Shown: piece after piece, positions 26,599 to 35,074 of the stretch | Layout: the number at the start of each line of letters is the position of its first letter | How positions within the stretch are numbered: position 1 is the stretch's first letter | Translations under genes and position numbers: made by a program | Notes under the pieces: generated by a model | Database searches by the model: none | What the model was told of the DNA's origin: nothing | What the model saw: only the letters and a program-made list of their open reading frames with translations | Origin: Planctomycetaceae bacterium | Lineage (GTDB): Bacteria > Planctomycetota > Planctomycetia > Pirellulales > Pirellulaceae | DNA: 39,463 bases | Assembly: GCA_020638975.1 (NCBI GenBank) | Contig: JACKHN010000048.1 | Coordinates: 1 to 39,463, forward strand | Direction: 5' to 3'

Positions 26599-28788
26599 CT
26601 ACGATTCCAGCGACATCTCGCCGATGCTGTCGACGAACACCACGCGCAACAAATCGCCCGACCACTGTTCCATGCGGTCATAGAACGACTGTTCATCACC
26701 TTCGTCTGGAGCTTCGAATCCCATCAATACCAACGCAGCATCGCGCGACGTCCGGCGAATGTCCTCCATCGCATTGGAAGAAACAATCGCGATTGGCGTG
26801 ACGATGATTCGAGCCTCATCTGCCAATTCGCGCAGATGGCTTTCCACTTCAGCGACTCCCGCCTCGTTCTCGATCACTCGCATCAGCCGAATGGGACGGT
26901 TACGCCATTCTGTCGTCTTGGTCAACAAGTGAGCAAGCAACAACATCAGGCTGCCGTTTTGGCGACCGCGCCACCACACGTCGATCGTTCCGCTCGGTGC
27001 GACCCAAGGATCGTCCGGATCGTCTTTGAAACGAACAGAGATAATGCTGCGTTGCAGACTAGCGATCGTGCGCAATGTCGCACCAAACGCCTCCGCTCGC
27101 TTTGTATCCGTCGGCCAACCAATCATGACCGTGTTGGACCGCAGCGCGCCCATTCCCTGGCATTGGACAAGCGATTCGATGCCGTCCGCCAAGTAAGGTG
27201 CAACGACAACCGCAGGGAATGCCTCGAGTTGTTCAGTGCGAATGAAGTCGTGAAGAATCCGCTCCTGAGCAGTTCTCCGTTCAAGCCGGTTCTCGATTTC
27301 CCCTTGAATTACTTGGCCTAGCGTGAGTATGCCCTGACCCGAGGTGAACCAGTGGCCATAGACAGCCAACTGCGGACGGTCCCATCCCGCACCGCTGAGA
27401 GCCAATATGATCGGGCGCCAGTTCTTGGGGTGGTACATTTGATCTTCGAGCCGCAGCAAATTGCGTCGCGTTCGTTCAAAAAGCAGACCGCTTTGCAAGT
27501 CGCCCCACCGGGCTTCGACTTCCTTGCGGCTGATGTATTGATGCAGCAATGCCATCGCCGCGATCGACGTCAATGCCCATCGCCAATCGATCAGGAACAT
27601 TACAACCAAACAGCCAACGGCTCCTGCCAACGAGGTGGTCCAGTGGCTGTAACGGAATCGCGGACGATAACTCGGGTTCTTCGTAATGGCTTCGTAGAAA
27701 GTTGCCAGATTCAGCAAGCCGTAAGTAATCATAAAGAACATCGTGATCAGAGGCGCAATTGTGTTTAGGTCGGCCGACAGAATACACGCTTGCGAAATTG
27801 CAAAAGTGATGACAACCGCGCGCCGCGGTTCATTGCTCGTGCCGCTGCCCGAGGCAAAGGGCGTCAGCCAACTGAACACGTTATCACGGGCAAAGGCCTG
27901 CAAGATGCGAGGCGCACCCATCATACTGCCAAGCGCCGAGGATAAAGTCGCCGCGAACACGCCCGCCGTGATCAGCAACGGCCAAGTCGCGATATCAGCG
28001 ACGATCAACGAATTCCCGATCAATTCCGCAGAGGGTCGCGCGCCAGCCAACAGTCCCGCCATGCCCAAGTAGACGATTGCGGTCACCAAGACGGCCCACA
28101 GCGTTCCACGCGGAATCGAGCGAGCAGGATCACGCAAGTCGCCCGACATATTCGCTCCCGCCATGATCCCCGTTACAGCCGGGAAGAATAAGGCGAACAT
28201 CGAAAATAGGCTCTCCCCCTCCGAGAAGTTCGGAGTCAGATTTGTCTGGAAGGTTCCGGCATCGAACGCCTGTCCCGATCCCACGATGAACGATCCGATC
28301 GCGGCGACTAGAACTGCCAGGATGAAGTATTGCAGTTTGATCGTCCAACCCGCACCGATCAACACGCAGATAAACACGCCGATATTCGTGATGGTTGCCA
28401 CGGTCGTCATCGACACACCGGTACCGGGAATCGATCCGACAAACGCTTCCGCAAAACCGATCACATACATTGCGACCGAGATAGCTTGAGCCAAGAAGAA
28501 GACCAGCCCGATTGCGCCTCCAAACTCAACTCCGAGACTGCGGCTGATGACATAGTACGCTCCGCCGCCCTTCACTCTCGTATTGGTGGCAATCGCGGAC
28601 AGAGACAGCGTCGTCAGCCCCGTGATTGTCTTCGAAACGCCGACGATCAGGAGTGCGTACAGCAACCCGGCCTGGCCGACGACCAGACCGAACCGCAAAA
28701 ACATGATCACACCGAGAATCGTCAGCACGCACGGTGTGAATACTCCGCCAAAGGTGCCGAACTTAACTGGCGCTCCATCTCTTTCCAT
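26599..28788 (-). CDS. SLC12-like cation-chloride cotransporter / amino acid permease family protein
   Basis: 729 residues from ATG 28788. GTG 28797 is an alternative with AAGGAG three bases before it; the ATG has the same site at 12 bases. The first helices read KFGTFGGVFTPCVLTILGVIMFLRFG, the hallmark of cation-chloride cotransporters, followed by KGGGAYYVISRSLGVEFGGAIG. About 12 membrane helices run to residue 440. The C-terminal cytoplasmic half contains WRPIILALSGA, YLADGIESLVQCQGMG, NTVMIGWP and IDVWWRGRQNGSLMLLLAHLL, which match the SLC12 C-terminal regulatory domain. Bacterial members are poorly characterised; Na+/K+/Cl- or amino acid transport is possible. It is followed by corA. Confidence 0.9.
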   Translation of the reverse strand: MERDGAPVKFGTFGGVFTPCVLTILGVIMFLRFGLVVGQAGLLYALLIVGVSKTITGLTTLSLSAIATNTRVKGGGAYYVISRSLGVEFGGAIGLVFFLAQAISVAMYVIGFAEAFVGSIPGTGVSMTTVATITNIGVFICVLIGAGWTIKLQYFILAVLVAAIGSFIVGSGQAFDAGTFQTNLTPNFSEGESLFSMFALFFPAVTGIMAGANMSGDLRDPARSIPRGTLWAVLVTAIVYLGMAGLLAGARPSAELIGNSLIVADIATWPLLITAGVFAATLSSALGSMMGAPRILQAFARDNVFSWLTPFASGSGTSNEPRRAVVITFAISQACILSADLNTIAPLITMFFMITYGLLNLATFYEAITKNPSYRPRFRYSHWTTSLAGAVGCLVVMFLIDWRWALTSIAAMALLHQYISRKEVEARWGDLQSGLLFERTRRNLLRLEDQMYHPKNWRPIILALSGAGWDRPQLAVYGHWFTSGQGILTLGQVIQGEIENRLERRTAQERILHDFIRTEQLEAFPAVVVAPYLADGIESLVQCQGMGALRSNTVMIGWPTDTKRAEAFGATLRTIASLQRSIISVRFKDDPDDPWVAPSGTIDVWWRGRQNGSLMLLLAHLLTKTTEWRNRPIRLMRVIENEAGVAEVESHLRELADEARIIVTPIAIVSSNAMEDIRRTSRDAALVLMGFEAPDEGDEQSFYDRMEQWSGDLLRVVFVDSIGEMSLES

Positions 28789-28821
28789 GCGAGTCACGAA
28801 CTCCTTTTCGCCGTTCTCTGA

Positions 28822-28848
28822 TCTGATTGGTCTGATTGGTCTGATTGG
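28822..28848. repeat. Short tandem repeat, TCTGATTGG three times
   Basis: Three exact copies of a 9-base unit (28822-28830, 28831-28839, 28840-28848) lie 34 bases upstream of the SLC12-like start codon, preceded by a partial copy. The unit length is a multiple of three, so copy-number change would not shift a frame. It might influence the promoter. Confidence 0.8.
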
Positions 28849-29000
28849 CGGATATCGTAGCGGATGCCATTCATTTACCAAACGGCGCTTCCTGCGCAAT
28901 TTATCTGCGTCGACGCCTGGATGAAGCGTGCCGAGAGACGTTCCGACGTCTCAAGAGCCTTCCGAGGTGCTCCTTGCCCCAGCACTTGTTCCAACTCGGA

Positions 29001-31514
29001 TCAGTCGTCGATGGATGACAACGAGTTTGCGCTGTCGGTCGCGCCTTGCGACAGCAACCGGTGCGATTCCTTGAGCAGAAATTCGGCATCCATGAACGGC
29101 TCGTAGCTAATGTCTTGCCAGCGGACCAGGCCTTCAGCGTCAATCAGAAAGGTTCCATGCAACGGCTTCTTCTCGAAGTCGTCGTACGCCCGATAGGCTT
29201 GGAATATGTCCAATTCAGGATTTGCGACCAGCGGGATCGGCAGTTCGCCTTTATCGTAATTGGCGATCGATATCTTCAGCCCCGGCAAATCGTCCGAGCT
29301 GATTGCGATCACTTCGATGCCAGCCTGCTTAAACTCTTCGACCTTCGGCGCAAACGCATGCAACTGTTCAGCGCAATGCAGGCAGCCGTAGCCAAGGTAG
29401 AAGATGACAACCACGGGCTTGCCTTTGTAATCGATCAGGGCATGGAGTTCATCTTTAGCGTCCTTCAGCACCCATTCTCTTGCTGGTGAGGGTTGCCAAC
29501 GGAACGTGCCCAGCGAGTCGAGCGACGGTCGGACCCCGATGTCTTCCGCAGGTGGCTTGGATACTCGCCAATCGGTCGAGAAGCCAAATTCGACAGCAAT
29601 CGGTTCGAGGCGGGCGAAGACTGGGGAAGCCAAGTCGATCGAGTTCGACACTTCACGAAGCTGCTCGAACACCTTCTTGGCTTCGTCCTTCTTGTCCGCC
29701 TTCCACAGCAACTCGGTGAGCATTGCCAGTGGTTGCACTTCGTTTTTGTGTGAGTTGACGTGTTTCTGAGCTTCCTTGATCGCTTCGTCAGCCTCTTCTG
29801 CAAGAAGCCGGACGTGTTGGACATACATCGTGTCGATGCCGCGAGCCTTCTTCAGAAGCGGCAACGCCTTTTTGGCATCGCCGGCGACAACCAACTGCAA
29901 CCCTTCCAACTCCGCGATCGCGGGCTCCAATTCCTTGATCGTTGTATCGAAAGGCTTCTTCGCATCCGAGCCGGCCTTATCAATATCTTTCTGTTTGTCC
30001 TTGACTTGGGCTTCGCGAGTCGATGTCTCTGCCTCCGACTTCGCTTTCGCAATCGCCGCTTCATCGCCGCCGTCGTCTTTCGCCTTGGCTTCGGCTGCAG
30101 CAATTGCTTCGTCAATCTTCGTCTGGTCGTAGGCCTTTTTCGTGGCTTTGTCTTTGGCTTCGGCAATGGCCTTGTCGCGTTTTTCCTCCGCCTCCTGCTT
30201 GCGTTTCTGGAGGTCCGTCAGCTGAACCATACCGTTCTCGGAGTCGCCCTTTCGAAAATAAGCTTGTCCCAGATAGCGAAGGCGTTTGATCTGTTGTTTC
30301 TCGTCGTCGGTCGGTTCGAGGTAGGGCGTTTGGCACAGTGCGATCATCTCGTCCCAGCGTTCAAAGTTACTGAGTGTTTCAAAGAGCCGGTCGCGACCAT
30401 AGCTCGTGCTGCCGCGTTTCGCCAGCGTGTTATACTTGGGATGCCGAGGCAATTCGATCATGTTCTTCGCTAGATCGATCGCGTCTTGGATACGCCCGAC
30501 ATGGTTCAAGTTGCGAATCAGCCACTCGTTGTTGTGAGCAAAGTTATGAATCTGATCGGGCATGACACGGTCGCGCATCATGTGGGCGTGGTCGACACGT
30601 GCGGATGCTTCCTGCTGCCAGCAAGCATCGTCATATCGCTTTAGCCGCGAGAAAATATGCCCCGGCATGTGCCACATGTGGGCAATCGCCGGCAACGACT
30701 GCCCGCATTGGGCGGCTGACGACACGGCGGTCTCGGGACGCTCGTAGTCCCACAGGTGGATGCGATAGTGATGAGCCGGATGTAGCGGTTCGACGTCAAA
30801 GACTTGTTGGATCAAGGCGTCGATGGCCAGATGGCTGGCGATCGGAATGCTGTTCGATTTGTTGTCCCAGATCTGCAACGCCAGAAACGCCTTGGCTTCG
30901 ACATCGTCGGGGAACTCGTAGAGCAGCTTCTCGAGGGCTTGTGTGTACTTTTCAGCCCGTTCCTTTTTCTTGGCGACATCCGCTTTGAAGTACGCGTCCA
31001 ACGCATCGATATAAAGTTGCTCGCGACGCGTGGTCTTGCCTTTTAGTTTGACGGCCTGTTCGATAAATCCCTTGCCGCGTTTCTCGTTGCTACGGTTCGC
31101 CATCGCCATGCCCCAATAGGCCATTGCACACTCGGGATCGAGTGCGGCCGCTTGGCGAAAAGATCGTTCGGCTTCGAAGTACCAAAACCCATGCACCTGC
31201 GCGACACCCTGCGTGACGAACCGCTGTGCCATCGGTTCCGTGGTGGTGACTGGAAAACGAACTCGCCCCATCCCATCCATCAAGTACGCACTTTGCCGCG
31301 GCCCTTCATTAAACGCTTCACCGTGAGCCGAATGACCCGCCAGGAGTTCCGTCGATTCTTCGGGCTTTGCTTCCTCCGGCTTTGTTTCTTCAGGCTTCGT
31401 TTCCGCTGGCTTTGCGGCAGGGTCCGACTCTTGAGGATCTTCGGCGAAAGCCAGGCATGCGCTGAGCGTTAGACAACTGAGTAAAGCGAATCCAATACGA
31501 TCGGCAGGTCGCAT
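29001..31514 (-). CDS. Lipoprotein with TPR region and C-terminal thioredoxin-fold (redoxin) domain
   Basis: 837 residues from ATG 31514, which has GAGG six bases upstream; an ATG four codons earlier lacks this. The signal ends in a lipobox-like LSAC at 17-20, so Cys20 may be lipidated, although cleavage at AFA is also possible. A Pro/Glu/Lys-rich linker follows at 25-55, with near-repeats of KPEE. TPR-like helices run from about 90 to 420, with conserved HHYRIHLWDYE and MPGHIFSRLKRYDDA. A long charged helix follows at about 420-500. The C-terminus is a redoxin: VVIFYLGYGCLHCAEQLHAF with Cys711 and Cys714, then AISSDD and HGTFLIDAEG. It would act on thiols outside the cytoplasm, with the TPR part binding partners. 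The sulfatase gene lies 133 bp upstream. Confidence 0.87.
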   Translation of the reverse strand: MRPADRIGFALLSCLTLSACLAFAEDPQESDPAAKPAETKPEETKPEEAKPEESTELLAGHSAHGEAFNEGPRQSAYLMDGMGRVRFPVTTTEPMAQRFVTQGVAQVHGFWYFEAERSFRQAAALDPECAMAYWGMAMANRSNEKRGKGFIEQAVKLKGKTTRREQLYIDALDAYFKADVAKKKERAEKYTQALEKLLYEFPDDVEAKAFLALQIWDNKSNSIPIASHLAIDALIQQVFDVEPLHPAHHYRIHLWDYERPETAVSSAAQCGQSLPAIAHMWHMPGHIFSRLKRYDDACWQQEASARVDHAHMMRDRVMPDQIHNFAHNNEWLIRNLNHVGRIQDAIDLAKNMIELPRHPKYNTLAKRGSTSYGRDRLFETLSNFERWDEMIALCQTPYLEPTDDEKQQIKRLRYLGQAYFRKGDSENGMVQLTDLQKRKQEAEEKRDKAIAEAKDKATKKAYDQTKIDEAIAAAEAKAKDDGGDEAAIAKAKSEAETSTREAQVKDKQKDIDKAGSDAKKPFDTTIKELEPAIAELEGLQLVVAGDAKKALPLLKKARGIDTMYVQHVRLLAEEADEAIKEAQKHVNSHKNEVQPLAMLTELLWKADKKDEAKKVFEQLREVSNSIDLASPVFARLEPIAVEFGFSTDWRVSKPPAEDIGVRPSLDSLGTFRWQPSPAREWVLKDAKDELHALIDYKGKPVVVIFYLGYGCLHCAEQLHAFAPKVEEFKQAGIEVIAISSDDLPGLKISIANYDKGELPIPLVANPELDIFQAYRAYDDFEKKPLHGTFLIDAEGLVRWQDISYEPFMDAEFLLKESHRLLSQGATDSANSLSSIDD

Positions 31515-31647
31515 GCGGCACCTCATGCGTGGAGGGAGGAAGGAGAGGCAATGGCAACACGCAGTTTCGACGCGTGGCGACGGATTCTAAGGTAAATGCG
31601 GCAATCTCGATTTGCAAGCCAGTCGCCTTCCAACCCTCAATCCACCG

Positions 31648-33192
31648 CTATTCGCTCCGGACTTCGCCTCGCGCACGAATCGATGCCAGTAACTGCTTCA
31701 TGGTGGCCACTCGTTCCGTTTCCTCGGCGTAGAGATTGTTGCGCTCGCCGAGATCGCGGCTCAAATCGTAGAGTTCACCGGGCAGGTTGTGCTTTGTGTA
31801 GCCGTTGGCTGCGTCGAACCAAGCCGGGACCGCACTCACGTGACCACTCGGCGCGTCGATCAACAACCACTTTCCCTCGCGTATCGCGTAGTGGTCCTCT
31901 CGCGTGTTGTGAACGTGGGAACTGCGAGCGGATGGACCTTCGCCTCGCAACAACGCGACCTGGCTGTGGCTATCATCCGCGGCGGTGGCAGGCAACTCGT
32001 ATCCGATCATCTCCGCGATCGTGCCCGTTAGATCAATCTGGCTGATCAACTCGTCACTCACCGCGTTCGCTTTCGTCACACCCGGCCAGCGGACAATGAA
32101 CGGCACTCGATGTCCGCCTTCCCAGATATCTCGCTTCAAACCTCGCAAGGGCCCTGTGCTGCGATGATCGAAGTTTCGAATACGATCGTAGGCATATTTT
32201 TCGGGTCCGTTGTCGGCTGTGAATATTACCAATGTGTTATCTCGGAATCCGTTCGCATCGATTGCTTCAAGGACTTGACCTGCCGTCCAATCGCTTTGGT
32301 GCATGAAGTCGCCAAAGCCACCCGCCTTGGTACTGCCTTGATACTCTTTCGTCGGGACGATGGGCGCGTGTGGTGACGTCCACGGAAAGTACAGAAAGAA
32401 CGGTTGCTTGGATCCTTTCCGACCTTCAATCCACGCGACCGCTTTCTCGGTCAATCGCGGCATGACCTGATCCTGCTTCCAACCCTTCACCATCGGACCG
32501 GGACGACCTTCGGGCGATCCCTCCGTTGGCATCGGATCGGGAACGTAAGGGACTGTCGGGGCTTCGATAACGCGATCGTTCTCGATCCAGGCGTAGGGCG
32601 GGAAATTCGGGACATCGTCGCCAAAGTAGTAATCGAAGCCATGATCACAAGGACCATCAGGAATTGGTTTCGTCCAATCGAACGCATCCGCCGTCCAAGT
32701 CTTTTTATTGCCGGTGCCGACTGGCTTGGCATCCGGCTTGCGAATCGCGTCCCAATCGAATCCAAGATGCCACTTGCCGATGCAGGCCGTCAAGTAACCG
32801 CATTCCTTCAGCATCTCCGGCAGCGTCAATCGTTCTGGCTCGATGACCGACGCACCCCATGAATTCACAATGCCATGAAACTTGCGCCAGTGATAGCGAC
32901 CGGTGAGCAATGCATAGCGACTTGGGGTGCAGATGCCCGATGAGCTATGTCCGTTTGTAAATCGTGTCCCTTCGCGAGCGAGTTGATCAAGATGCGGCGT
33001 GGGGATCTTCGACTCGGGATTCTGAATCGCTAGATCGCCAAAGCCCATGTCGTCTGCATAGATGATGACGATGTTCGGCAAAGGCCGCGGCGAGTCCATT
33101 GCGAGGGAGCTTGTTGCGGTCGCGACGGCCAACCCCACAATCCACAAGTACAAACGGTTCATTCGCAGAACGTCGTCTCTCGTGAGCGGCAT
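31648..33192 (-). CDS. Secreted sulfatase (S1 family), sulfatase 5 of 5
   Basis: 514 residues from the ATG at 33192, which is preceded by AGGAAG; the next ATG ten codons on (MNRLYLWIVGL) begins the hydrophobic signal core but has no ribosome-binding site. DDMG lies at 47-50, and the maturation motif CTPSR at 88-92, with Cys88 as formylglycine precursor. CIGKWHLGF and FTADNGPEKYAYD follow, and the C-terminus ends soon after ELYDLSRDLGERNNLY without an extra domain. It belongs to the compact arylsulfatase A-like type and probably cleaves sulfate from small or polymeric glycans. The miniature element copy B lies 141 bp upstream of the start. The TPR-redoxin gene follows on the same strand. Confidence 0.93.
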   Translation of the reverse strand: MPLTRDDVLRMNRLYLWIVGLAVATATSSLAMDSPRPLPNIVIIYADDMGFGDLAIQNPESKIPTPHLDQLAREGTRFTNGHSSSGICTPSRYALLTGRYHWRKFHGIVNSWGASVIEPERLTLPEMLKECGYLTACIGKWHLGFDWDAIRKPDAKPVGTGNKKTWTADAFDWTKPIPDGPCDHGFDYYFGDDVPNFPPYAWIENDRVIEAPTVPYVPDPMPTEGSPEGRPGPMVKGWKQDQVMPRLTEKAVAWIEGRKGSKQPFFLYFPWTSPHAPIVPTKEYQGSTKAGGFGDFMHQSDWTAGQVLEAIDANGFRDNTLVIFTADNGPEKYAYDRIRNFDHRSTGPLRGLKRDIWEGGHRVPFIVRWPGVTKANAVSDELISQIDLTGTIAEMIGYELPATAADDSHSQVALLRGEGPSARSSHVHNTREDHYAIREGKWLLIDAPSGHVSAVPAWFDAANGYTKHNLPGELYDLSRDLGERNNLYAEETERVATMKQLLASIRARGEVRSE

Positions 33193-33332
33193 AGTTTCTT
33201 CCTGTATTCTTGTCCCGAGAGGGCTTGCTTTCTTGCGATCCGCGCTGGCGCTAATCAACCACGCTCGTGGGACAGAGCGAGCACGAATGGACGGTGACAT
33301 TGTAGTCCAGGGACATCCGACTTGGAACGAAC

Positions 33333-33591
33333 TTTTGAAGTTGCGTTTCTTGGTTTAGGAGGAAGGCCCCGTCCGATTACCTAGCCCAGCCTGAAGGGCT
33401 GGGTACTGTAAATAACAATGAATCGTAGGGCCAACGGCCCGACCGTTTGCAAGGACCGCGTTAGTTCAATTGCAAATGGCCGGACCTTTGGCCCTAACAA
33501 ACAATTTCGCCGAACACCCAGCCCTTCAGGCTGGGCGAGGTAAATTGCTGGGCCTTTGGCCCTGAGCAACGCAAATAGCGCAACTTCAAAA
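33333..33591 (-). mobile_element. Miniature inverted-repeat element, copy B (259 bp)
   Basis: Starts TTTTGAAGTTGCG (33333-33345) and ends CGCAACTTCAAAA (33579-33591), perfect 13-bp inverted ends. It is flanked by the direct repeats GAACGAAC at 33325-33332 and 33592-33599, an 8-bp target duplication. Read on the minus strand it aligns along its length with copy A at 16272-16462, with about 68 extra bases in the middle that form a second palindrome-like motif (AGGGCCAAAGGTCCGGCC and its near-complement). Long inner arms lie at 33377-33404 and 33516-33543 and pair at 27 of 28 positions. It lies between the site-2 protease gene and sulfatase 5. Confidence 0.92.
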
Positions 33592-33635
33592 GAACGAACC
33601 GAGGCCAACAAGCTCCACTCGCGATGGGCCACACG

Positions 33636-34454
33636 TCACTCGCGAACGCGAATGATCTGAATAAAGCCGGTACGATCATCATCGCCGGTTTCGAGCCACG
33701 TAATGCCTTCGTCCGTTTTTGAATCGCGTCGATTCGCGTGAGGATGCCAAACCTCCGCGTCGATGACCGCAGAAGCTCCCAGCGCCTCCTGGTGACGAGC
33801 CATCGCTAGTTCGGCTTGCGCGGCGAGGAATACAAACGCTGCAATGAACAGTAGTGTTCCGCCGTTAAACAATCCCATCACGCCGAGAAATACCGCCACA
33901 ACTTGCCCCACACGAACGGCGATCTCGGTGGCCCGCAGGTACGGCTTCCGCATTGCTAGAAATGCACGAAGCACTCGTCCGCCGTCCATCGGAAAGGCGG
34001 GCAGCATGTTGAACAAGACGAGAAAAATGTTGACCACCAATAGATTGATCAGAAAGGATCCGCCTGCAACGTTAAACGCCACGCCCTGCGTACCGATGCC
34101 AGCCACCAGCAAGACTCCGAAGAGCACACCCGCAATCACAACGTTCACGGCAGGTCCGGCTAGCGCGATCGCTAGTTCCTGTGATGGTCGCCGAGGCATT
34201 CGCATCAGGCTCGCGACGCCCCCGATCGGATAGAGTGTGATGTCACGCGTGCCGATACCGTAGTGCCTAGCCATCAACGCATGTCCCAACTCATGCAAGA
34301 CAACGCATCCAAAAATCGCAAAGACAAACAGCACCGAGCCAACCGCCCCGGCTAGTCCTCCACCCGCCGACAACATGATCCAAGCGGGCAGCAGCCAGAA
34401 CGACCAATGCAAATAAACGCCAATCCCGGCGAGCTTTCCCAGTTTCCACTTCAT
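33636..34454 (-). CDS. Site-2 protease family (M50) membrane metalloprotease
   Basis: 272 residues, with GAGG seven bases before the ATG at 34454. The zinc-binding HELGH lies at 54-58 in the second membrane segment. The third zinc ligand region LPAFPMDGGRVLRA is at about 155-168, and the inner-membrane topology of about six helices fits the family. GTRDITLYPIGGVASLMRMP matches the subgroup that usually carries C-terminal CBS domains; here the protein ends with a short soluble tail of about 45 residues instead. The enzyme would cleave substrates within the membrane, often anti-sigma factors. No substrate gene is adjacent. The gene ends 44 bp before the miniature element B. Confidence 0.93.
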   Translation of the reverse strand: MKWKLGKLAGIGVYLHWSFWLLPAWIMLSAGGGLAGAVGSVLFVFAIFGCVVLHELGHALMARHYGIGTRDITLYPIGGVASLMRMPRRPSQELAIALAGPAVNVVIAGVLFGVLLVAGIGTQGVAFNVAGGSFLINLLVVNIFLVLFNMLPAFPMDGGRVLRAFLAMRKPYLRATEIAVRVGQVVAVFLGVMGLFNGGTLLFIAAFVFLAAQAELAMARHQEALGASAVIDAEVWHPHANRRDSKTDEGITWLETGDDDRTGFIQIIRVRE

Positions 34455-34856
34455 GGTTTTACCTCACAGATTCTCAAGCCTCATGCCACTTTTGAATTGT
34501 AGTAGTTCGACAACCGCGGCAAGATCTCGGCCTTCAGTCTCAAGCAACGACGCATTTCTCGGGCCGGAACGAGTGAGAGAGGCGAAAAGGCTTGTGTCAG
34601 TAGAGTTTAGCCCGGCAAGCTCTTGCGGATGGTTAGCGATGCTCTGTCACTTTGGCAGGTCTCTACGTTGGATTGACTGGAGATGCTGAATTGAAGGAAA
34701 CAATGGCGACAGAGAAAGGCATCCCACCAACCTCCGTCGCCTTTGTTTTCCTTCTATTCAAAATCAGTGGCACATGCGAGTCGAACAGGGTCGCTTGGCC
34801 GAGTTGGCTCGGAGTCCTTTCAAGCTCGCTACTTGCTCGACATGTGAGCGCAGTCG
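34455..34856. other. Intergenic stretch without a supported gene
   Basis: About 400 bases upstream of the divergent-free site-2 protease gene. Short open frames exist on the plus strand but have no ribosome-binding site, family resemblance or coding-like composition. I see no RNA gene or terminator. The protease promoter should lie near its left end. Confidence 0.5.
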
Positions 34857-35011
34857 CTAGTGCTGCGTTACCGCTAAGGATTAGGGTGAATGAAATGAGC
34901 CGCTGGCCGTAAGGCCCCGGGCGCGCCCTGCATTTCTAGCCGCCCGACCTCTTACGCGTCGCGGCTCACGAAACGGGCAAACCCTAAAATCAAGGTGTAA
35001 CGCAGCACTAG
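34857..35011. mobile_element. MITE-like nested palindromic element (155 bp)
   Basis: CTAGTGCTGCGTTAC at 34857-34871 and GTAACGCAGCACTAG at 34997-35011 are perfect 15-bp inverted ends. Inside are TTAGGGT (34881-34887) with ACCCTAA-type partner (34981-34987), and TGAGCCGC (34896-34903) with GCGGCTCA (34961-34968), giving a cruciform-like nest. The outermost CTAG is its own complement, so it may be a 4-bp target duplication rather than part of the ends. No coding capacity is seen. Confidence 0.75.
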
Positions 35012-35074
35012 GGCAGCGGCGAGCCTTCGTGGACTCAGCCGTAGCGAGTTTGAGTTATCCCTCATCAAGCCGTA

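Noticed and set aside
28822..28848. Iterons of a replication origin
   Set aside because: Only three 9-base units, no DnaA boxes or replication gene nearby.
34652..34912. 86-codon plus-strand open frame
   Set aside because: No start signal or motif, and it runs into the nested palindrome.
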